Shown: one piece after another, positions 39,013-49,081 of the stretch
Position numbering within the stretch: position 1 is the stretch's first letter
Layout of the letters: each line of letters begins with the position of its first letter
From: Paracoccus spongiarum
GTDB taxonomy: Bacteria > Pseudomonadota > Alphaproteobacteria > Rhodobacterales > Rhodobacteraceae
Assembly (NCBI RefSeq): GCF_030732095.1
Contig: NZ_JAVAMQ010000008.1
Coordinates: 1-64,000, forward strand
Reading direction: 5' to 3'
DNA length: 64,000 bases
Position numbers and translations under genes: made by a program
Notes under the pieces: generated by a model
Database searches by the model: none
The model's input: only the letters and a program-made list of their open reading frames with translations
What the model was told of the DNA's origin: nothing

Positions 39013-40836
39013 TCAGCCGCGCGCCCGGTCGCCCTGCCAGGCGCCCTCGGAAGGCGGCTCGACATCGGGGCGGACAGGCACCGGCTCGGCATCGGCGGTG
39101 CCGGCCGTCGCGGTCCGGTCGGGCACGGGCTTGCGGGACACGGCCCTGTCGGGCACGGGAGTGCCGGCCAGCGGGGCGGCGCTGTCGGGCGGGGCCGTGC
39201 GGGCGCGGCTGCCATCCACCGGGCGCTCGGGCGAGGTGTCGGTGGTGGCCGGCTCGATCTCGACGAAATCCTGTTCGCGCGGCACCATGCCGGGGGCCAC
39301 GTCGGCGATCTCGATGCGGGTGCTGCGCGGGCTGTCGGCCGGGGGCGCCGTCCGTGCGGCGGGGGCCGCCGGGGCGGGCGCGGCCGCGGCATCGGTGGCC
39401 GCGCCATCGGCGGGCGGGGCATCGGCGGCCGCGGCATCCGGCGTGGTGGCCGGGCTGCCGACCAGCAGCGGCAGCATCTCGGGCCCCGCGGTGCCCGCGG
39501 TGGCGGCGCTGCGGCGCATCTCGGGCTCGCGCCAGCTGAGCGTGTCGAAGCCGCCGCAGCTGTCGCAGACCGGACCCCAGTCGGCCATCACGTTGTGGCA
39601 GGTGTCGCAGACCCATTGCGGCCCGCGCGAGGCGGTCAGCGCCTTGGCCAGCCAGCCGCGCACCACGCTGTCATCTGCGCCCTCGCCGCGTTCGACGGCC
39701 GCCATGATCGACAGGGTGCGGACGGTGGGGTGGGATTGCGCCAGATCGCCCAGCGCACGCCGGGCTCCGGGGAAATCCTCGGCCGCCAGCAGCAGTTCGG
39801 CCTTCAGCAGGCGCGATTCCTCGTCCGAGGGGTTCTTGCCGATCAGCCGCTCGAACCGCGTGAGGCGGGCGTTCGGCGTCTCGTCGGGGACAATCGCGGC
39901 ATAGGCGGCGGCGATGTCGGGATGCGGGCGCACCGACCAGGTCTTTTCCAGGATCCGCGAGGCGTTGCGGTAGTCCTTGGCCTCGGTATAGCTTTGCGCG
40001 GCCAGCACCGCCGCCGGGATCAGGTCGGGCGAGGCCTTGGCGGCCGAGATCGCCGCCTCGCGGGCGCTGATCGAATTGCCCGAGGCCAGAACCTCGCTGG
40101 CCTCCTGCAGCGCCAGCACCGCGTCGCGGCGCAGATGCACGTCCTTGGGCAGTTCGCCCTGGCGGGATTTTTCCTTCAGCAGCTTGCGCGCGCCCTTCCA
40201 GTCATGCTCGCGCATCTCAAGCTCGAGCAGCGTGTCCTGGATCTCCTTGTGGCGCGGCTTCAGCGCATAGGCCTTTTGCGCCAGCAGCAGCGCGGTCGCC
40301 GTGTCGCCGGCGTCGAGTTTCTGGCGCATCAGCCCGCGCACGCCGACAAAGCGGGTGCGGTCATCCTCGAGCAGGGTGCGATAGGCGGCCTCGGCCTGGC
40401 TGCGGTCGCCGGCGACCTCGGCGGCCTGCGCGGCCAGCACGTTGGTCACATGCGGCATGTCCAGATACTTGCGCGCCTTCGCCGCCTTGTCCTGGGCCAG
40501 CTTGCCCTCGCCCGAGGCCACGGCCAGCATCCCCTCGCCCAGGGCCTCGTATCCCTTGCGCTCGCGCGAGCGGGCGAAATAGCGGTTGATCGCCGTCTCG
40601 TCCCCCGCGAGAAAGCGCAGGAAGGCCAGCGCGAGGCCCAGAAGCCGCAGCACCAGCCAGGCGGCGACCATCAGCACCAGAAGCGCGACCAGGGCCTTGA
40701 CCGGGGTCAGCACATATTCCGTGCCGCCATATTCGAGGCGCAGGGTCTGGCCGGTTTCGGACAGCTGGACGGCGCCGAGGGCGATGGCCAGGACGACCGC
40801 GAAGAAGAACAGGATTTTCAGAAGCGACAGGATCAT
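39013..40836 (-). CDS. hemY: HemY-family protein with TPR region and CxxC zinc-ribbon-like tail
   Basis: A 607-aa membrane-anchored protein: two N-terminal membrane segments (to about residue 75), a long helical TPR-like part (about 90-390), then a WVCDTCHNV…PVCDSCGGFDTLSW segment with two CxxC pairs, and a low-complexity Ala/Pro-rich C-terminus. HemY is tied to haem biosynthesis by its usual linkage to hemD. Here it follows the mitofilin-like gene (10 bases apart), in the same direction as hemD. The ATG at 40836 gives the family N-terminus. Confidence 0.85.
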   Translation of the reverse strand: MILSLLKILFFFAVVLAIALGAVQLSETGQTLRLEYGGTEYVLTPVKALVALLVLMVAAWLVLRLLGLALAFLRFLAGDETAINRYFARSRERKGYEALGEGMLAVASGEGKLAQDKAAKARKYLDMPHVTNVLAAQAAEVAGDRSQAEAAYRTLLEDDRTRFVGVRGLMRQKLDAGDTATALLLAQKAYALKPRHKEIQDTLLELEMREHDWKGARKLLKEKSRQGELPKDVHLRRDAVLALQEASEVLASGNSISAREAAISAAKASPDLIPAAVLAAQSYTEAKDYRNASRILEKTWSVRPHPDIAAAYAAIVPDETPNARLTRFERLIGKNPSDEESRLLKAELLLAAEDFPGARRALGDLAQSHPTVRTLSIMAAVERGEGADDSVVRGWLAKALTASRGPQWVCDTCHNVMADWGPVCDSCGGFDTLSWREPEMRRSAATAGTAGPEMLPLLVGSPATTPDAAAADAPPADGAATDAAAAPAPAAPAARTAPPADSPRSTRIEIADVAPGMVPREQDFVEIEPATTDTSPERPVDGSRARTAPPDSAAPLAGTPVPDRAVSRKPVPDRTATAGTADAEPVPVRPDVEPPSEGAWQGDRARG

Positions 40837-40846
40837 GACCGGGCCC

Positions 40847-42580
40847 TCAGTTCGAATTGGCCGACAGGTCGGACAGGGCCGCCTGCGCATCGCGATAGGC
40901 CGTGGCATCGGCGATCCAGGCGGCCATCGCGGGCGCCTCGCGGGCGGGGTCGGGCAGCGCCGCGACCTCGGTCAGCGCCGCGTCGATGCGCCCCGCCTCG
41001 ACCGCGGCATCGGCGCGCGACAGGATCGCGTCGGGATCGTCGCCCTCGCGCGGGGTGACCGAGCGGGCGCCGGTTTGGGCGCGCAGGAAATTGGTCAGCA
41101 GGTTGCCGCCGCCCTCGGCGCTGTCGTTGCGCAGCGCGGCGCGCAGGCCGGCCCGCGCGGCCTCGCCGAAGCCCGCCTGCAGGCTTTCGAGGCTGGGCAC
41201 CTCGCGGGTCAGCGCCTCGGGCGCGTCCAGCCCGGCGCCTTCCAGCGTCTGGCGCGCCTCGTCCGGGGTCACGCCACGGTCCAGCGCCGCCTGCAGCGCG
41301 GTGATGGCGGCGACCGCCTCGGCGCGGCGGGTGCTTTCCTCGGCGGCCTCCTGCAGCTTCTGCGCCTCGGCCTGCGCGGCGGTGATCTCGGACTGGGCGT
41401 TCTCGGCTGCGGACTGGATCTGCTGTTCCAGCGCGCCGGCCTGATCGGCCAGCGACTGCACCCGCTCGGCGACCGCAGGATCGATGCTGGGCCGGGCGGC
41501 CAGTTCCTCGATCCGGGCCGCCTGTTCGTCGAGGCGGGCCTGAAGCGCCGCGAGATCCTCGGCCGAGACCAGCGCGACCTGTTCGGCAGGGGGGGCTTCC
41601 GGCGCGGTTTCCGCAGCGGTGCCGGTTGCGGGTTCCGCCGGGGCCTCGGCGGTGGCGGTGCCGGACTCGGCGGGGGCAGGGTCGCTGCCGGGCTCGGCGG
41701 GGGTGAAGGGCTGGCCCGCGATCTCTGTCAGCAGCGCGTCGATTTCCTCGCGCGCGGCCAGGCGGGCCGCGTCGCGGGCCGCCGTCTCGGCGGCGCTGAC
41801 GGCCTCGGCGCGGATCGCCTCGGCATCGATGGCGGGTGCGGCCTCGGCGGCGGGATCGGCGGGCAGCCAGCCCGCGGGCAGATGCGGCAGCGCCCAGAGG
41901 GCCGCCGCGGCGCCAAGGCCCGCAGCCACCGCGCCGCCAAGGGCTGTGGGCCAGAAGCCGGCCTTGCGGACGGTGACGTTCTGGGTCGGGGCGGGGCTTG
42001 CCGCGGGCGTGTCCCGCAGGATCGCCTCGGGCGGGGTGTCCTTCAGCGGGCCCCTGGGTCCGGCGTCGGCGGGAAGGGACGGCGGCTGCGCGGCCGCGTC
42101 GGCGGCCGGTTTCGCGGCCCCGGTGCCCGGCTTCGTGGCCTCGGCGGCGGGCTTGCCGGTCGGGGTCGGGGATGCCGGGTCCTTCGCCCCGGCCCCGGCT
42201 CCGGCCCCGGCGGCGGCGGCGGCGGCGGCCGTCGCAGAGGCGGCGGGGGCGGAACCGGCCGGGGCGGCCTTCGCGGCCGGCTTGCCCGCATCGGTCCCCG
42301 CATCGGTCGCGGCGGACTTCGGCGCGGCTGCGGGCCGCCCGTCCTTGCCGGTGCCCAGCAGCGATGATTCGATGGGTTCGGCGCTGCCCGCGCCGGCCCG
42401 CGCCGAGGCGCCGTCGCCCGGCCCGGTCGCCGACGAGGCCAGCGTGCCGGGCGCGGCGGCGGCTTTGCGACCCGTCGCATCCCCGGTTTTTGCCACCGTT
42501 TCGGCCGTCGCCGCCGCGGGCTTTTCGGATCCTTCGGACTTGCTGTCGCTCGAGGGTTTCTTCTCGTCTGGCTTTTTCAC
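40847..42580 (-). CDS. Mitofilin-family inner membrane protein (alpha-Mic60)
   Basis: A 577-aa protein with a long, low-complexity Ala/Pro/Lys-rich N-terminal region (to about 200), a single membrane segment (about 210-230, ALGGAVAAGLGAAAALWAL), an extended coiled coil and a C-terminal domain with the mitofilin-like RAALRNDSAEGGGNLL and a set of short helices. Mic60 homologues in alphaproteobacteria shape inner membranes and lie between hemD and hemY. GTG start at 42580 is chosen because no upstream ATG gives family similarity and the longer ORF overlaps hemD. Confidence 0.75.
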   Translation of the reverse strand: MKKPDEKKPSSDSKSEGSEKPAAATAETVAKTGDATGRKAAAAPGTLASSATGPGDGASARAGAGSAEPIESSLLGTGKDGRPAAAPKSAATDAGTDAGKPAAKAAPAGSAPAASATAAAAAAAGAGAGAGAKDPASPTPTGKPAAEATKPGTGAAKPAADAAAQPPSLPADAGPRGPLKDTPPEAILRDTPAASPAPTQNVTVRKAGFWPTALGGAVAAGLGAAAALWALPHLPAGWLPADPAAEAAPAIDAEAIRAEAVSAAETAARDAARLAAREEIDALLTEIAGQPFTPAEPGSDPAPAESGTATAEAPAEPATGTAAETAPEAPPAEQVALVSAEDLAALQARLDEQAARIEELAARPSIDPAVAERVQSLADQAGALEQQIQSAAENAQSEITAAQAEAQKLQEAAEESTRRAEAVAAITALQAALDRGVTPDEARQTLEGAGLDAPEALTREVPSLESLQAGFGEAARAGLRAALRNDSAEGGGNLLTNFLRAQTGARSVTPREGDDPDAILSRADAAVEAGRIDAALTEVAALPDPAREAPAMAAWIADATAYRDAQAALSDLSANSN

Positions 42581-42674
42581 AATGCTGTCCCCGTCCTCGC
42601 CTGTCCCGGCGTGCCCGCCGCCGCAGCGTGAACGCAGCCTAATGACGCGCGGGCTTCTGCTCAACCCGCCGTGA

Positions 42675-43340
42675 TCAGGATTGTTCCACGCCGCACATTG
42701 CGCCGATCGCGGCGGCCAGCGCCTCGATCCGCGGCGCGGCGGCGACGGTCCGGCGATCCTGCCGTCCGGTCCAGCCTTCCAGCGCCGCCGGGCTGATCGC
42801 CGCCAGCCACAGCGGCGCACGCGCCGCGCCGGCCATGCCCGCCAGCAGCGTGGCCGAGCGCGGCGACATCACCGGCAGCACCACCGGCGCGGCGCCTGCC
42901 AGCAGCCGCAGCGCCGCGGGCGACAGGTCCTGCGGGATCTGGTCATAGACCACCACCCCCTCGACCGGCAGGTCGCGGGCGAGGTGGCGGCCATGCGGAT
43001 GCAGCAGCCGCAGCGCCGAGCCCGCGACAAGATCGCGCAGCCCCTCGGCATCGCCCGGACCCTCGATCACCCGAAAGCCCGCCGCGCCGGCCAGCTGCGC
43101 GGTGCGCGGACCGACGCAGAAGGCCGGGCGCCCGCGCCCCGCCCCGGCCGCCGCGACCGCATGGCCCGAGGTGAAGACCAGCCCCTCGGCCGCGTCCAGC
43201 CGCGCCCGGTCATGCGCGACCGGGACGATCCGCAGGATCGGCGAGACCAGCGCGGCCATGCCCGGCAGCAGCGCCGCCAGCCGCCCCGAATCGGGTTCGG
43301 GCCGGGTCAGCAGAAGCGTGGGCGCGGCGCGCCTGTCCAT
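42675..43340 (-). CDS. hemD: Uroporphyrinogen-III synthase HemD
   Basis: A 221-aa protein closing and inverting the D ring of the hydroxymethylbilane to make uroporphyrinogen III. HemD proteins are weakly conserved; support comes from [16 protein letters not shown] at the start, [29 protein letters not shown] and the two-domain pattern, and from its place ahead of mitofilin and hemY and divergent from tsaD. The ATG at 43340 is preferred to an upstream TTG. Confidence 0.85.
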   Translation of the reverse strand: MDRRAAPTLLLTRPEPDSGRLAALLPGMAALVSPILRIVPVAHDRARLDAAEGLVFTSGHAVAAAGAGRGRPAFCVGPRTAQLAGAAGFRVIEGPGDAEGLRDLVAGSALRLLHPHGRHLARDLPVEGVVVYDQIPQDLSPAALRLLAGAAPVVLPVMSPRSATLLAGMAGAARAPLWLAAISPAALEGWTGRQDRRTVAAAPRIEALAAAIGAMCGVEQS

Positions 43341-43405
43341 TGGCAACCCCCGTGGCCGGTGCTAGGCCATCAGGGGTAAGCCTCCCTTCCCCGCCCGGCA
43401 AGAGC

Positions 43406-44473
43406 ATGGACGACCTCATCTTTCTCGGCATCGAAAGCAGTTGCGACGACACCGCCGCCGCCATCGTGGCGGGCGACCGGCGCATCCTGTCCTCGGTCGT
43501 CAGCAGCCAGACCGCGCTGCATGCCGATTTCGGCGGCGTCGTCCCCGAGATCGCCGCCCGCGCCCATGCCGAGCGGCTTGACCTGGCCGTGGAACAGGCG
43601 CTGGCCGAGGCCGGGCTGGGCCTGCGCGACCTGTCGGGGGTCGCGGTGACGGCGGGGCCGGGGCTGATCGGCGGGGTGATGGCCGGGGTGATGTGCGCCA
43701 AGGGCATCGCCGCCGGGACCGGGCTGCCGCTGATCGGCGTTAACCATCTTGCCGGCCACGCGCTGACCCCGCGGCTGACCGATGCGACGCCGTTTCCCTA
43801 TCTGATGCTGCTGGTCTCGGGCGGGCATTGCCAGTTCCTGCGGGTCGAGGGGCCGCGCGCCTTCACCCGGCTTGGCGGCACCATCGACGACGCGCCGGGC
43901 GAGGCCTTCGACAAGCTGGCGCGGCTTCTGGCGCTGCCCCAGCCCGGCGGCCCCTCGGTCGAGGCCGAGGCCGCCGGGGGCGATGCCGACCGCTTCGATC
44001 TGCCGCGCCCGCTGCTGGACCGGCCGGGCTGCGACCTGTCCTTTTCGGGGCTCAAGACCGCGGCGCTGCGGCTGCGCGACCGGCTGGTCGAGGAACAGGG
44101 CGGGCTGCGCAGCCGCGACCGGCGCGATCTTTGCGCGGCGTTCCAGGCGGCCGTGGCCGAGGTGCTGGCCGAAAAGGCGCGCCGCGCGCTGGACCGCGCG
44201 CCGGTGCCGGTGCTGGCCGTGGCGGGCGGGGTCGCCGCGAACCGGGCGGTGCGCGGGGCGCTGGAGCAGGTCGCCAAGGCCGCCGGAGCGGCCTTCCTGG
44301 CGCCGCCGCTGCGGCTTTGCACCGACAATGGCGCGATGATCGCCTGGGCGGGGATCGAGCTGTTCCGCCTTGGCCAGCGCGACGGCATGGACCTGGCCGC
44401 GCGGCCCCGCTGGCCGCTGGACGGTCGTGCGGCACCGATGCTGGGCAGCGGCAGGAAGGGGGCCAAGGCATGA
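43406..44473 (+). CDS. tsaD: tRNA N6-adenosine threonylcarbamoyltransferase TsaD
   Basis: A 355-aa protein forming the t6A modification at position 37 of ANN-reading tRNAs. It opens with [15 protein letters not shown], has the metal-binding histidines in NHLAGHAL and the nucleotide-binding motif [19 protein letters not shown], and ends with the expected core. An upstream in-frame start would add 22 residues. It is divergent from hemD and overlaps gpsA by four bases. Confidence 0.96.
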   Translation: MDDLIFLGIESSCDDTAAAIVAGDRRILSSVVSSQTALHADFGGVVPEIAARAHAERLDLAVEQALAEAGLGLRDLSGVAVTAGPGLIGGVMAGVMCAKGIAAGTGLPLIGVNHLAGHALTPRLTDATPFPYLMLLVSGGHCQFLRVEGPRAFTRLGGTIDDAPGEAFDKLARLLALPQPGGPSVEAEAAGGDADRFDLPRPLLDRPGCDLSFSGLKTAALRLRDRLVEEQGGLRSRDRRDLCAAFQAAVAEVLAEKARRALDRAPVPVLAVAGGVAANRAVRGALEQVAKAAGAAFLAPPLRLCTDNGAMIAWAGIELFRLGQRDGMDLAARPRWPLDGRAAPMLGSGRKGAKA

Positions 44474-45414
44474 GCGTGGCGATTCTGGGCGCGGGGGCCT
44501 TCGGCACGGCGCTGGCGGTGGCGCTGTCGGCGAACGGGCCGGTGACGCTGTGGGGGCGCGATGTCGGCTGGGGGCGGATCAACCCGCGCCTGCCGGGGGT
44601 CGCGCTGCCCGAGGCGGTGCGGACCGGTGCGGATCTGCGCGCCGCCGCGGCCGCGGCCGACACGATCCTGCTGGCGCTGCCCGCGCAGCTGCTGGCGGGC
44701 TTTCTGGCCGATCATGCGGCGCTGCTGGACGGAAAACGGCTGGTCAGCACCGCCAAGGGGATCGACCTCACGCGGCTGACCGGCGCCTCGGCGCTTCTGG
44801 GCGAGGCCTGTCCCTCGGCCGCGGTCGCGGTGCTGACCGGGCCGTCCTTCGCCGCCGACATCGCCCGCGGCCTGCCCACCGCCCTGACGCTGGCCTGTGC
44901 CCGGCCCGATGCGGGCCTTGCGCTGCAACATGCGCTGTCGACGCCGGTGCTGCGCCTCTACCGGACCACCGACGTGACCGGCGCCGAACTGGGCGGCGCG
45001 CTGAAGAACGTCATCGCCATCGCGGCCGGCGTGGTGATCGGCGCCGGGCTGGGCGACAGCGCCCGCGCCGCGATCATCACCCGCGGCTTCGCCGAGATGA
45101 CCCGGCTGGCCGTGCGGCTGGGGGCCCGCCCCGAGACGCTGGCCGGGCTGTCGGGCCTGGGCGACCTGACGCTGACCTGCACCTCGCCGCAATCGCGCAA
45201 CTTCCGCTTTGGCCGGGCGCTTGGCGCCGCCGAGGATTTCGATGCCGCCACCACCGTCGAGGGCGCGGCCACCGCCCGCGCCGTCGCCGCGCTGTCCGGG
45301 CGGCTGGGCGAGGACATGCCGGTGGCCGCGATGGTCGCGCGGCTTGCCGATGGCGGCGTTTCGGTCGAAAAGGCCGTCGAGAAGCTGATGAGCCGACCCC
45401 TGAAGGAGGAATGA
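44470..45414 (+). CDS. gpsA: Glycerol-3-phosphate dehydrogenase [NAD(P)+]
   Basis: A 314-aa enzyme reducing dihydroxyacetone phosphate to sn-glycerol 3-phosphate for phospholipids. It has the NAD(P)-binding loop at the start ([16 protein letters not shown]), [12 protein letters not shown], and the catalytic lysine in [14 protein letters not shown]. It overlaps the tsaD stop (ATGA at 44470) and the next gene begins at its stop codon. Confidence 0.95.
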   Translation: MSVAILGAGAFGTALAVALSANGPVTLWGRDVGWGRINPRLPGVALPEAVRTGADLRAAAAAADTILLALPAQLLAGFLADHAALLDGKRLVSTAKGIDLTRLTGASALLGEACPSAAVAVLTGPSFAADIARGLPTALTLACARPDAGLALQHALSTPVLRLYRTTDVTGAELGGALKNVIAIAAGVVIGAGLGDSARAAIITRGFAEMTRLAVRLGARPETLAGLSGLGDLTLTCTSPQSRNFRFGRALGAAEDFDAATTVEGAATARAVAALSGRLGEDMPVAAMVARLADGGVSVEKAVEKLMSRPLKEE

Positions 45415-45686
45415 TGCCCCTGTTCGCCGTGATCTGCCGGGACAAGCCCGGTGCGCTGCAGACCCGCCTCGATACCCGCGAGGCCCATCTTGGCTTCATC
45501 CGCGACAGCGGCATCGTGCGCATGGCCGGCCCGCTGCTGGACGAGGGCGCGATGTGCGGCTCGTTGCTGATCCTCGAGGCCGAGGACCTGGCAACCGCCC
45601 GCGACTGGGCCGCCAACGACCCCTACAAGGGCGCCGGGCTGTTCGACAGCGTCGAGGTGATCGAGTGGAAGAAGGTGATCGGCTGA
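45414..45686 (+). CDS. YciI-family protein
   Basis: A 90-aa ferredoxin-fold-like protein with the YciI pattern: FAVICRDKPGALQTRL, REAHLGFI (conserved His), AGPLLD and DPYKGAGLFDSVEVIEW. Function is unsettled in this family. An AAGGAGG site sits before two adjacent ATG codons (45411 and 45414); the second has the better spacing. It overlaps gpsA and the EVE gene by one base each. Confidence 0.8.
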   Translation: MPLFAVICRDKPGALQTRLDTREAHLGFIRDSGIVRMAGPLLDEGAMCGSLLILEAEDLATARDWAANDPYKGAGLFDSVEVIEWKKVIG

Positions 45687-46099
45687 TGGCCTACTGGCTG
45701 TTCAAGTCCGAACCCGACGTGTTCGGCTGGGACGACCTGGTGGCGCGCGGCGAGCGCGGCGAGGAATGGGACGGCGTGCGCAACTATCAGGCCCGCAACA
45801 ACATGCGCGCCATGAAGCGCGGTGATCTGGGGCTGTTCTATCATTCCAACATCGGCAAGGCGGCGGTCGGCATCGTCGAGGTCGCGGCCGAGAGCCATCC
45901 CGACAGCACCGCCGCCGACCCGAAATGGGAATGCGTCGACATCCGCGCGGTCAGGCCCCTGCCGCGCCCCGTCACGCTGGACGAGGCCAAGGCCGAGCCG
46001 CGGCTGAAGGACATGGTGCTGGTCAACAACAGCCGCCTGTCGGTGCAGCCGGTGAGCGAGGCCGAATGGGCCGTGATCCTGGAGATGGCGGGGCTGTGA
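45686..46099 (+). CDS. EVE-domain protein (PUA-like)
   Basis: A 137-aa single-domain protein starting WLFKSEPDVFGWDDL, with the GVRNYQARNNMR and LGLFYHSNIGKAAVGIV blocks typical of EVE domains, which bind modified bases in nucleic acids. The gene starts on the last base of the YciI stop codon (TGATG). The gpsA-YciI-EVE order is a repeated association in alphaproteobacteria. Confidence 0.88.
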   Translation: MAYWLFKSEPDVFGWDDLVARGERGEEWDGVRNYQARNNMRAMKRGDLGLFYHSNIGKAAVGIVEVAAESHPDSTAADPKWECVDIRAVRPLPRPVTLDEAKAEPRLKDMVLVNNSRLSVQPVSEAEWAVILEMAGL

Positions 46100-46305
46100 C
46101 CGCCGCCGGCGCGGCGGCAGCGGGGGTCCCGAAGGCGCGCGCCACACCATCGCATGCCCCCGGAGAACCCGTGGCTGCCGGATAGCGCGGCAGCGCCCGC
46201 AACGCAACGCCCAAGCGCGGGGCTTTTGATGCAAAGCCGCTTCATCTTGCTGCGTCGCCGCGATAGGCTGCGGGCATCCCCGACAGGCGATCCCCAGGAG
46301 GTCCC

Positions 46306-46551
46306 ATGAGCCAGCGTCTTCACCTCGTCTTCGGCGGCGAGCTGACCGATCCGCAGGGCACGCAGTTCCGCGATGTCGATGCGATCCATGTCGTCGGCAT
46401 CTTCCCCGACTATGCCAGCGCGCACCGCGCCTGGAAGGCCGAGGCGCAGCGCACCGTGGACAGCGCGCAGACCCGCTATTTCATCGCGCATCTGCACCGG
46501 CTGGTGGACGAGGAGAAAGAGGTCGGCCCGACCGTGGCCCTGAACGGCTGA
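46306..46551 (+). CDS. DUF4170-family protein
   Basis: An 81-aa protein with VFGGELTDPQGTQFRDVDAIHVVG and SAQTRYFIAHLHRL, which match DUF4170. Function is unknown. The ATG has an AGGAGG site. It precedes the Kdo transferase gene with a one-base overlap (TGATG), a linkage usual in this group, so a role around lipopolysaccharide is possible. Confidence 0.85.
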   Translation: MSQRLHLVFGGELTDPQGTQFRDVDAIHVVGIFPDYASAHRAWKAEAQRTVDSAQTRYFIAHLHRLVDEEKEVGPTVALNG

Positions 46552-47729
46552 TGGCGGGCGGCGGGCTTGGCAGGCTGGGGCTTTGGCTGCATCTGCGCAG
46601 CCGGCCGGACCCGGCCTCGGCCCGCATCGAGCTGCCGCCGGGCGATGGCCCGCTGCTGCTGATGCATGTCTCGGCCGCGGCCGAGACCGCGGCGGCGCAG
46701 GTCCTGGCCCGGCTGCGGCGCGGGATGCCGAAGCTGCGGGTGCTGGACACGCGCGGCCTGCCGCCGCTGCCGCTGGCCGACAATTCGGGTGCCGCGCAGA
46801 CGCTGCTGGACGAGGCGCGGCCCGCGGCGCTGCTGCTGCTGGGCGCCGACCTGCCCCCGGCGCTGATCGCCGCCGCCGCGCAGCGCCGCCTGCCCGTCAT
46901 GCTGGCCGAGGCGCGGCTGACCGCCCCCGAGACCGGCTGGGGGCTGCGCGCGGCGATGCGCCGCCGCCTTCTGCAAAGCGCCGGGGCGGTGCTGGTCACC
47001 GATCCCGAAAGCCACCGCATCGCGATCCGCATGGGCGCCGATCCGGCCCGGGTGGTGCTGACCGGGCCGGTCGCCGAGATCCGCGAACCGCTGCGCTGCA
47101 CCGAGGCCGAACGCAGCGGCTTTGCCCAGCTGCTGAGCGGACGGCACGCCTGGCTGGCCGCCTCGGTCCCCGAATCCGAGGAGCAGGCGGTGCTGACCGC
47201 CCATCGCGCCGCCATGCGCCAGTCGCATCGCGCGCTGCTGTTCCTGGCGCCGCGCGACCCGGCGCGGGTCGATCCGCTGGCCGCGCAACTCGAGGCCGAG
47301 GGGCTGCTGGTGGCGCGCCGCAGCCTCGACGAGGAACCGACCGAGGAAATCCACGCGCTGATCACGGACGGTCCGACCGAGATGGGCCTGTGGTACCGGC
47401 TGGCCCCGGTCACCTACATGGGCGGCACCCTCAGCGGCGAGGTCGACGAGGCGCGCCACCCCTTCGAGCCAGCCGCCCTCGGCTCGGCCATCGTGCACGG
47501 GCCGGCGACCGGGCGGCACCCGACCGAATGGCAGCAGCTTGACGGGGCGGGCGCAGCGCGGATGGTCGGCGATGCCGAGGCGCTGGCCGCGACGATCGCC
47601 GAACTGACGCAGCCCGACCTGGTCGCGGCGCTGGCCAGCGCGGCCTGGGCGGTCAGCACCGGCGGCGCCGATGTCGCGCAGCGCATCGCCGGGCCGGTGC
47701 TGGACGCGCTGCGCGGGGCGACACGATGA
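46551..47729 (+). CDS. waaA: 3-deoxy-D-manno-octulosonic acid transferase (WaaA/KdtA)
   Basis: A 392-aa GT-B enzyme adding Kdo to lipid A precursor. Conserved parts include the [19 protein letters not shown] region, [21 protein letters not shown] and the C-terminal nucleotide-binding block [18 protein letters not shown]. The N-terminal part is weaker and shorter than usual, so it is a divergent member. It lies between DUF4170 and lpxK and overlaps both. Confidence 0.85.
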   Translation: MAGGGLGRLGLWLHLRSRPDPASARIELPPGDGPLLLMHVSAAAETAAAQVLARLRRGMPKLRVLDTRGLPPLPLADNSGAAQTLLDEARPAALLLLGADLPPALIAAAAQRRLPVMLAEARLTAPETGWGLRAAMRRRLLQSAGAVLVTDPESHRIAIRMGADPARVVLTGPVAEIREPLRCTEAERSGFAQLLSGRHAWLAASVPESEEQAVLTAHRAAMRQSHRALLFLAPRDPARVDPLAAQLEAEGLLVARRSLDEEPTEEIHALITDGPTEMGLWYRLAPVTYMGGTLSGEVDEARHPFEPAALGSAIVHGPATGRHPTEWQQLDGAGAARMVGDAEALAATIAELTQPDLVAALASAAWAVSTGGADVAQRIAGPVLDALRGATR

Positions 47730-48724
47730 GGCGGGCGCCCGGCTTCTGGTATCGCCGCCCGCCGACCCTTGCGGCGCGGCTGCTGGCGCCGCTGGGCGCC
47801 GCCTATGCGCGCGCCACCGCGCGGCGGCTGGCGCAGGGCGGGCACGCGCGGCTGCCGGTGCCGGTGATCTGCGTCGGCAACCTGAACGCCGGCGGGACGG
47901 GCAAGACGCCGACGGTCATCCATCTGCTGCAGCTGCTGCAGGATGCGGGCATCGCCGCGCATGTCGTCTCGCGCGGCTATGGCGGCACGGCCAAGGGCCC
48001 GCTGCGCGTGGACGAGCGTCGCGACGACGCGGCCACCACCGGCGACGAACCCTTGCTGATGGCGGCCTTCGGACCGGTCTGGGTCGCCGACGACCGGCTG
48101 GCCGGATGCCGCGCGGCAGTCGCGGCGGGCGCGCAGGCGGTGATTCTCGATGACGGCTTTCAGGATCCGGCGCTGGCGCATGATTTGTCGCTGATCGTCG
48201 TGGATGCCGCGAAGGGCTTTGGCAACGGGCTGTGCCTGCCCGCCGGCCCCCTGCGCGAACCCGTGGCGGCGGGGCTTGCGCGGGCCGACCTGCTGCTGTC
48301 CATCGGCCCGGCCGAGGCGCAGGCGGGCTTTGCCTCGCCCGCGCCGGACCTGCCGCATCTGCGCGGCCGGCTGGCCCCGCTGCAGACCGGCATCGACTGG
48401 CGCGGCCACCGCGTGCTGGCCTTCGCGGGCATCGGCCATCCCGAGAAATTCTTCGCCACCCTGCGCGATCTGGGCGCGCGGGTGATCCGCGCCGAGGCGC
48501 TGGAGGATCACCAGACCTTCACCCCCGCGCTGCTGACGCGGCTGGAAACCGAGGCGCGGCTGGCCGGCGCCCAGCTTGTGACCACGGAAAAGGATGCCGC
48601 CCGCCTGCCGCGCGGCTTCCGGCCAAAGGTGCTGGCGCTGCCGGTCAGGCTGGTCCTGGACGATCCGCGCCCGCTGCTGGACGCGCTGTCACGGCTGTTG
48701 CCGGGGCTGCGCCGGCCCGGCTGA
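47726..48724 (+). CDS. lpxK: Tetraacyldisaccharide 4'-kinase LpxK
   Basis: A 332-aa inner-membrane-associated kinase phosphorylating the 4' position of lipid A disaccharide. The P-loop is [12 protein letters not shown], preceded by VPVICV, and the N-terminus has an aromatic/basic membrane-associating stretch. [19 protein letters not shown] is a further family block. It overlaps waaA by four bases (ATGA). Confidence 0.94.
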   Translation: MRRAPGFWYRRPPTLAARLLAPLGAAYARATARRLAQGGHARLPVPVICVGNLNAGGTGKTPTVIHLLQLLQDAGIAAHVVSRGYGGTAKGPLRVDERRDDAATTGDEPLLMAAFGPVWVADDRLAGCRAAVAAGAQAVILDDGFQDPALAHDLSLIVVDAAKGFGNGLCLPAGPLREPVAAGLARADLLLSIGPAEAQAGFASPAPDLPHLRGRLAPLQTGIDWRGHRVLAFAGIGHPEKFFATLRDLGARVIRAEALEDHQTFTPALLTRLETEARLAGAQLVTTEKDAARLPRGFRPKVLALPVRLVLDDPRPLLDALSRLLPGLRRPG

Positions 48725-48753
48725 ACGCACGCCGCAGCGGCCGGGCCCCGGGG

Positions 48754-48966
48754 CTAGATGCCCAGTGCCGACATGGCCAGCGACAGGACCAGCGCCACGA
48801 CCACTGCCGCGCTGACCACAACGAGGACCGCGATCCAGATGCCGTTGGGATAGTGCTCGCGATCGAGGCTCCACTGCTCGTCCTCGACCTCGCGGCCGAT
48901 AATCGCCTCTTTCAGGCGATGCAGCATCTGCCGCAGGGGGCCTTCCCCGCCGGGCCGGGTGGACAT
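48754..48966 (-). CDS. Small single-span membrane protein, unknown
   Basis: A 70-aa protein with a soluble N-terminal half (RQMLHRLKEAIIGREVEDEQW) and one C-terminal hydrophobic segment (IWIAVLVVVSAAVVVALVLS). It is divergent from a TetR gene, with AT-rich DNA and a palindrome between. A candidate promoter on its own strand reads TTGAAA, a 17-base spacer, then TATTGG. No family is recognised. Confidence 0.6.
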   Translation of the reverse strand: MSTRPGGEGPLRQMLHRLKEAIIGREVEDEQWSLDREHYPNGIWIAVLVVVSAAVVVALVLSLAMSALGI

Positions 48967-48990
48967 CTCGATTCTCCAATAAATTTTTCG

Positions 48991-49005
48991 ATTGAAATTT
49001 TCAAT
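48991..49005. promoter_or_regulatory. Palindrome ATTGAAATTTTCAAT, probable TetR operator
   Basis: A perfect 7-1-7 inverted repeat sits in the AT-rich gap between the small membrane protein and the TetR gene and overlaps the likely -35 box of the former. Its core GAAATTTTC recurs at 49062-49070. The surroundings are otherwise very GC-rich, which makes this stand out. Confidence 0.6.
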
Positions 49006-49061
49006 ATGGAGTGGATCCGCGCAAATCAAGGCCGCGGCGGGGCTGGTTGACCTTTTCGACA

Positions 49062-49070
49062 GAAATTTTC
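49062..49070. promoter_or_regulatory. Second copy of GAAATTTTC before the TetR gene
   Basis: The 9-bp core of the 48991 palindrome recurs 68 bases further on, ending 11 bases before the TetR start codon. A repressor bound here could block its own gene. Confidence 0.45.
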
Positions 49071-49081
49071 ATCATGATCCC

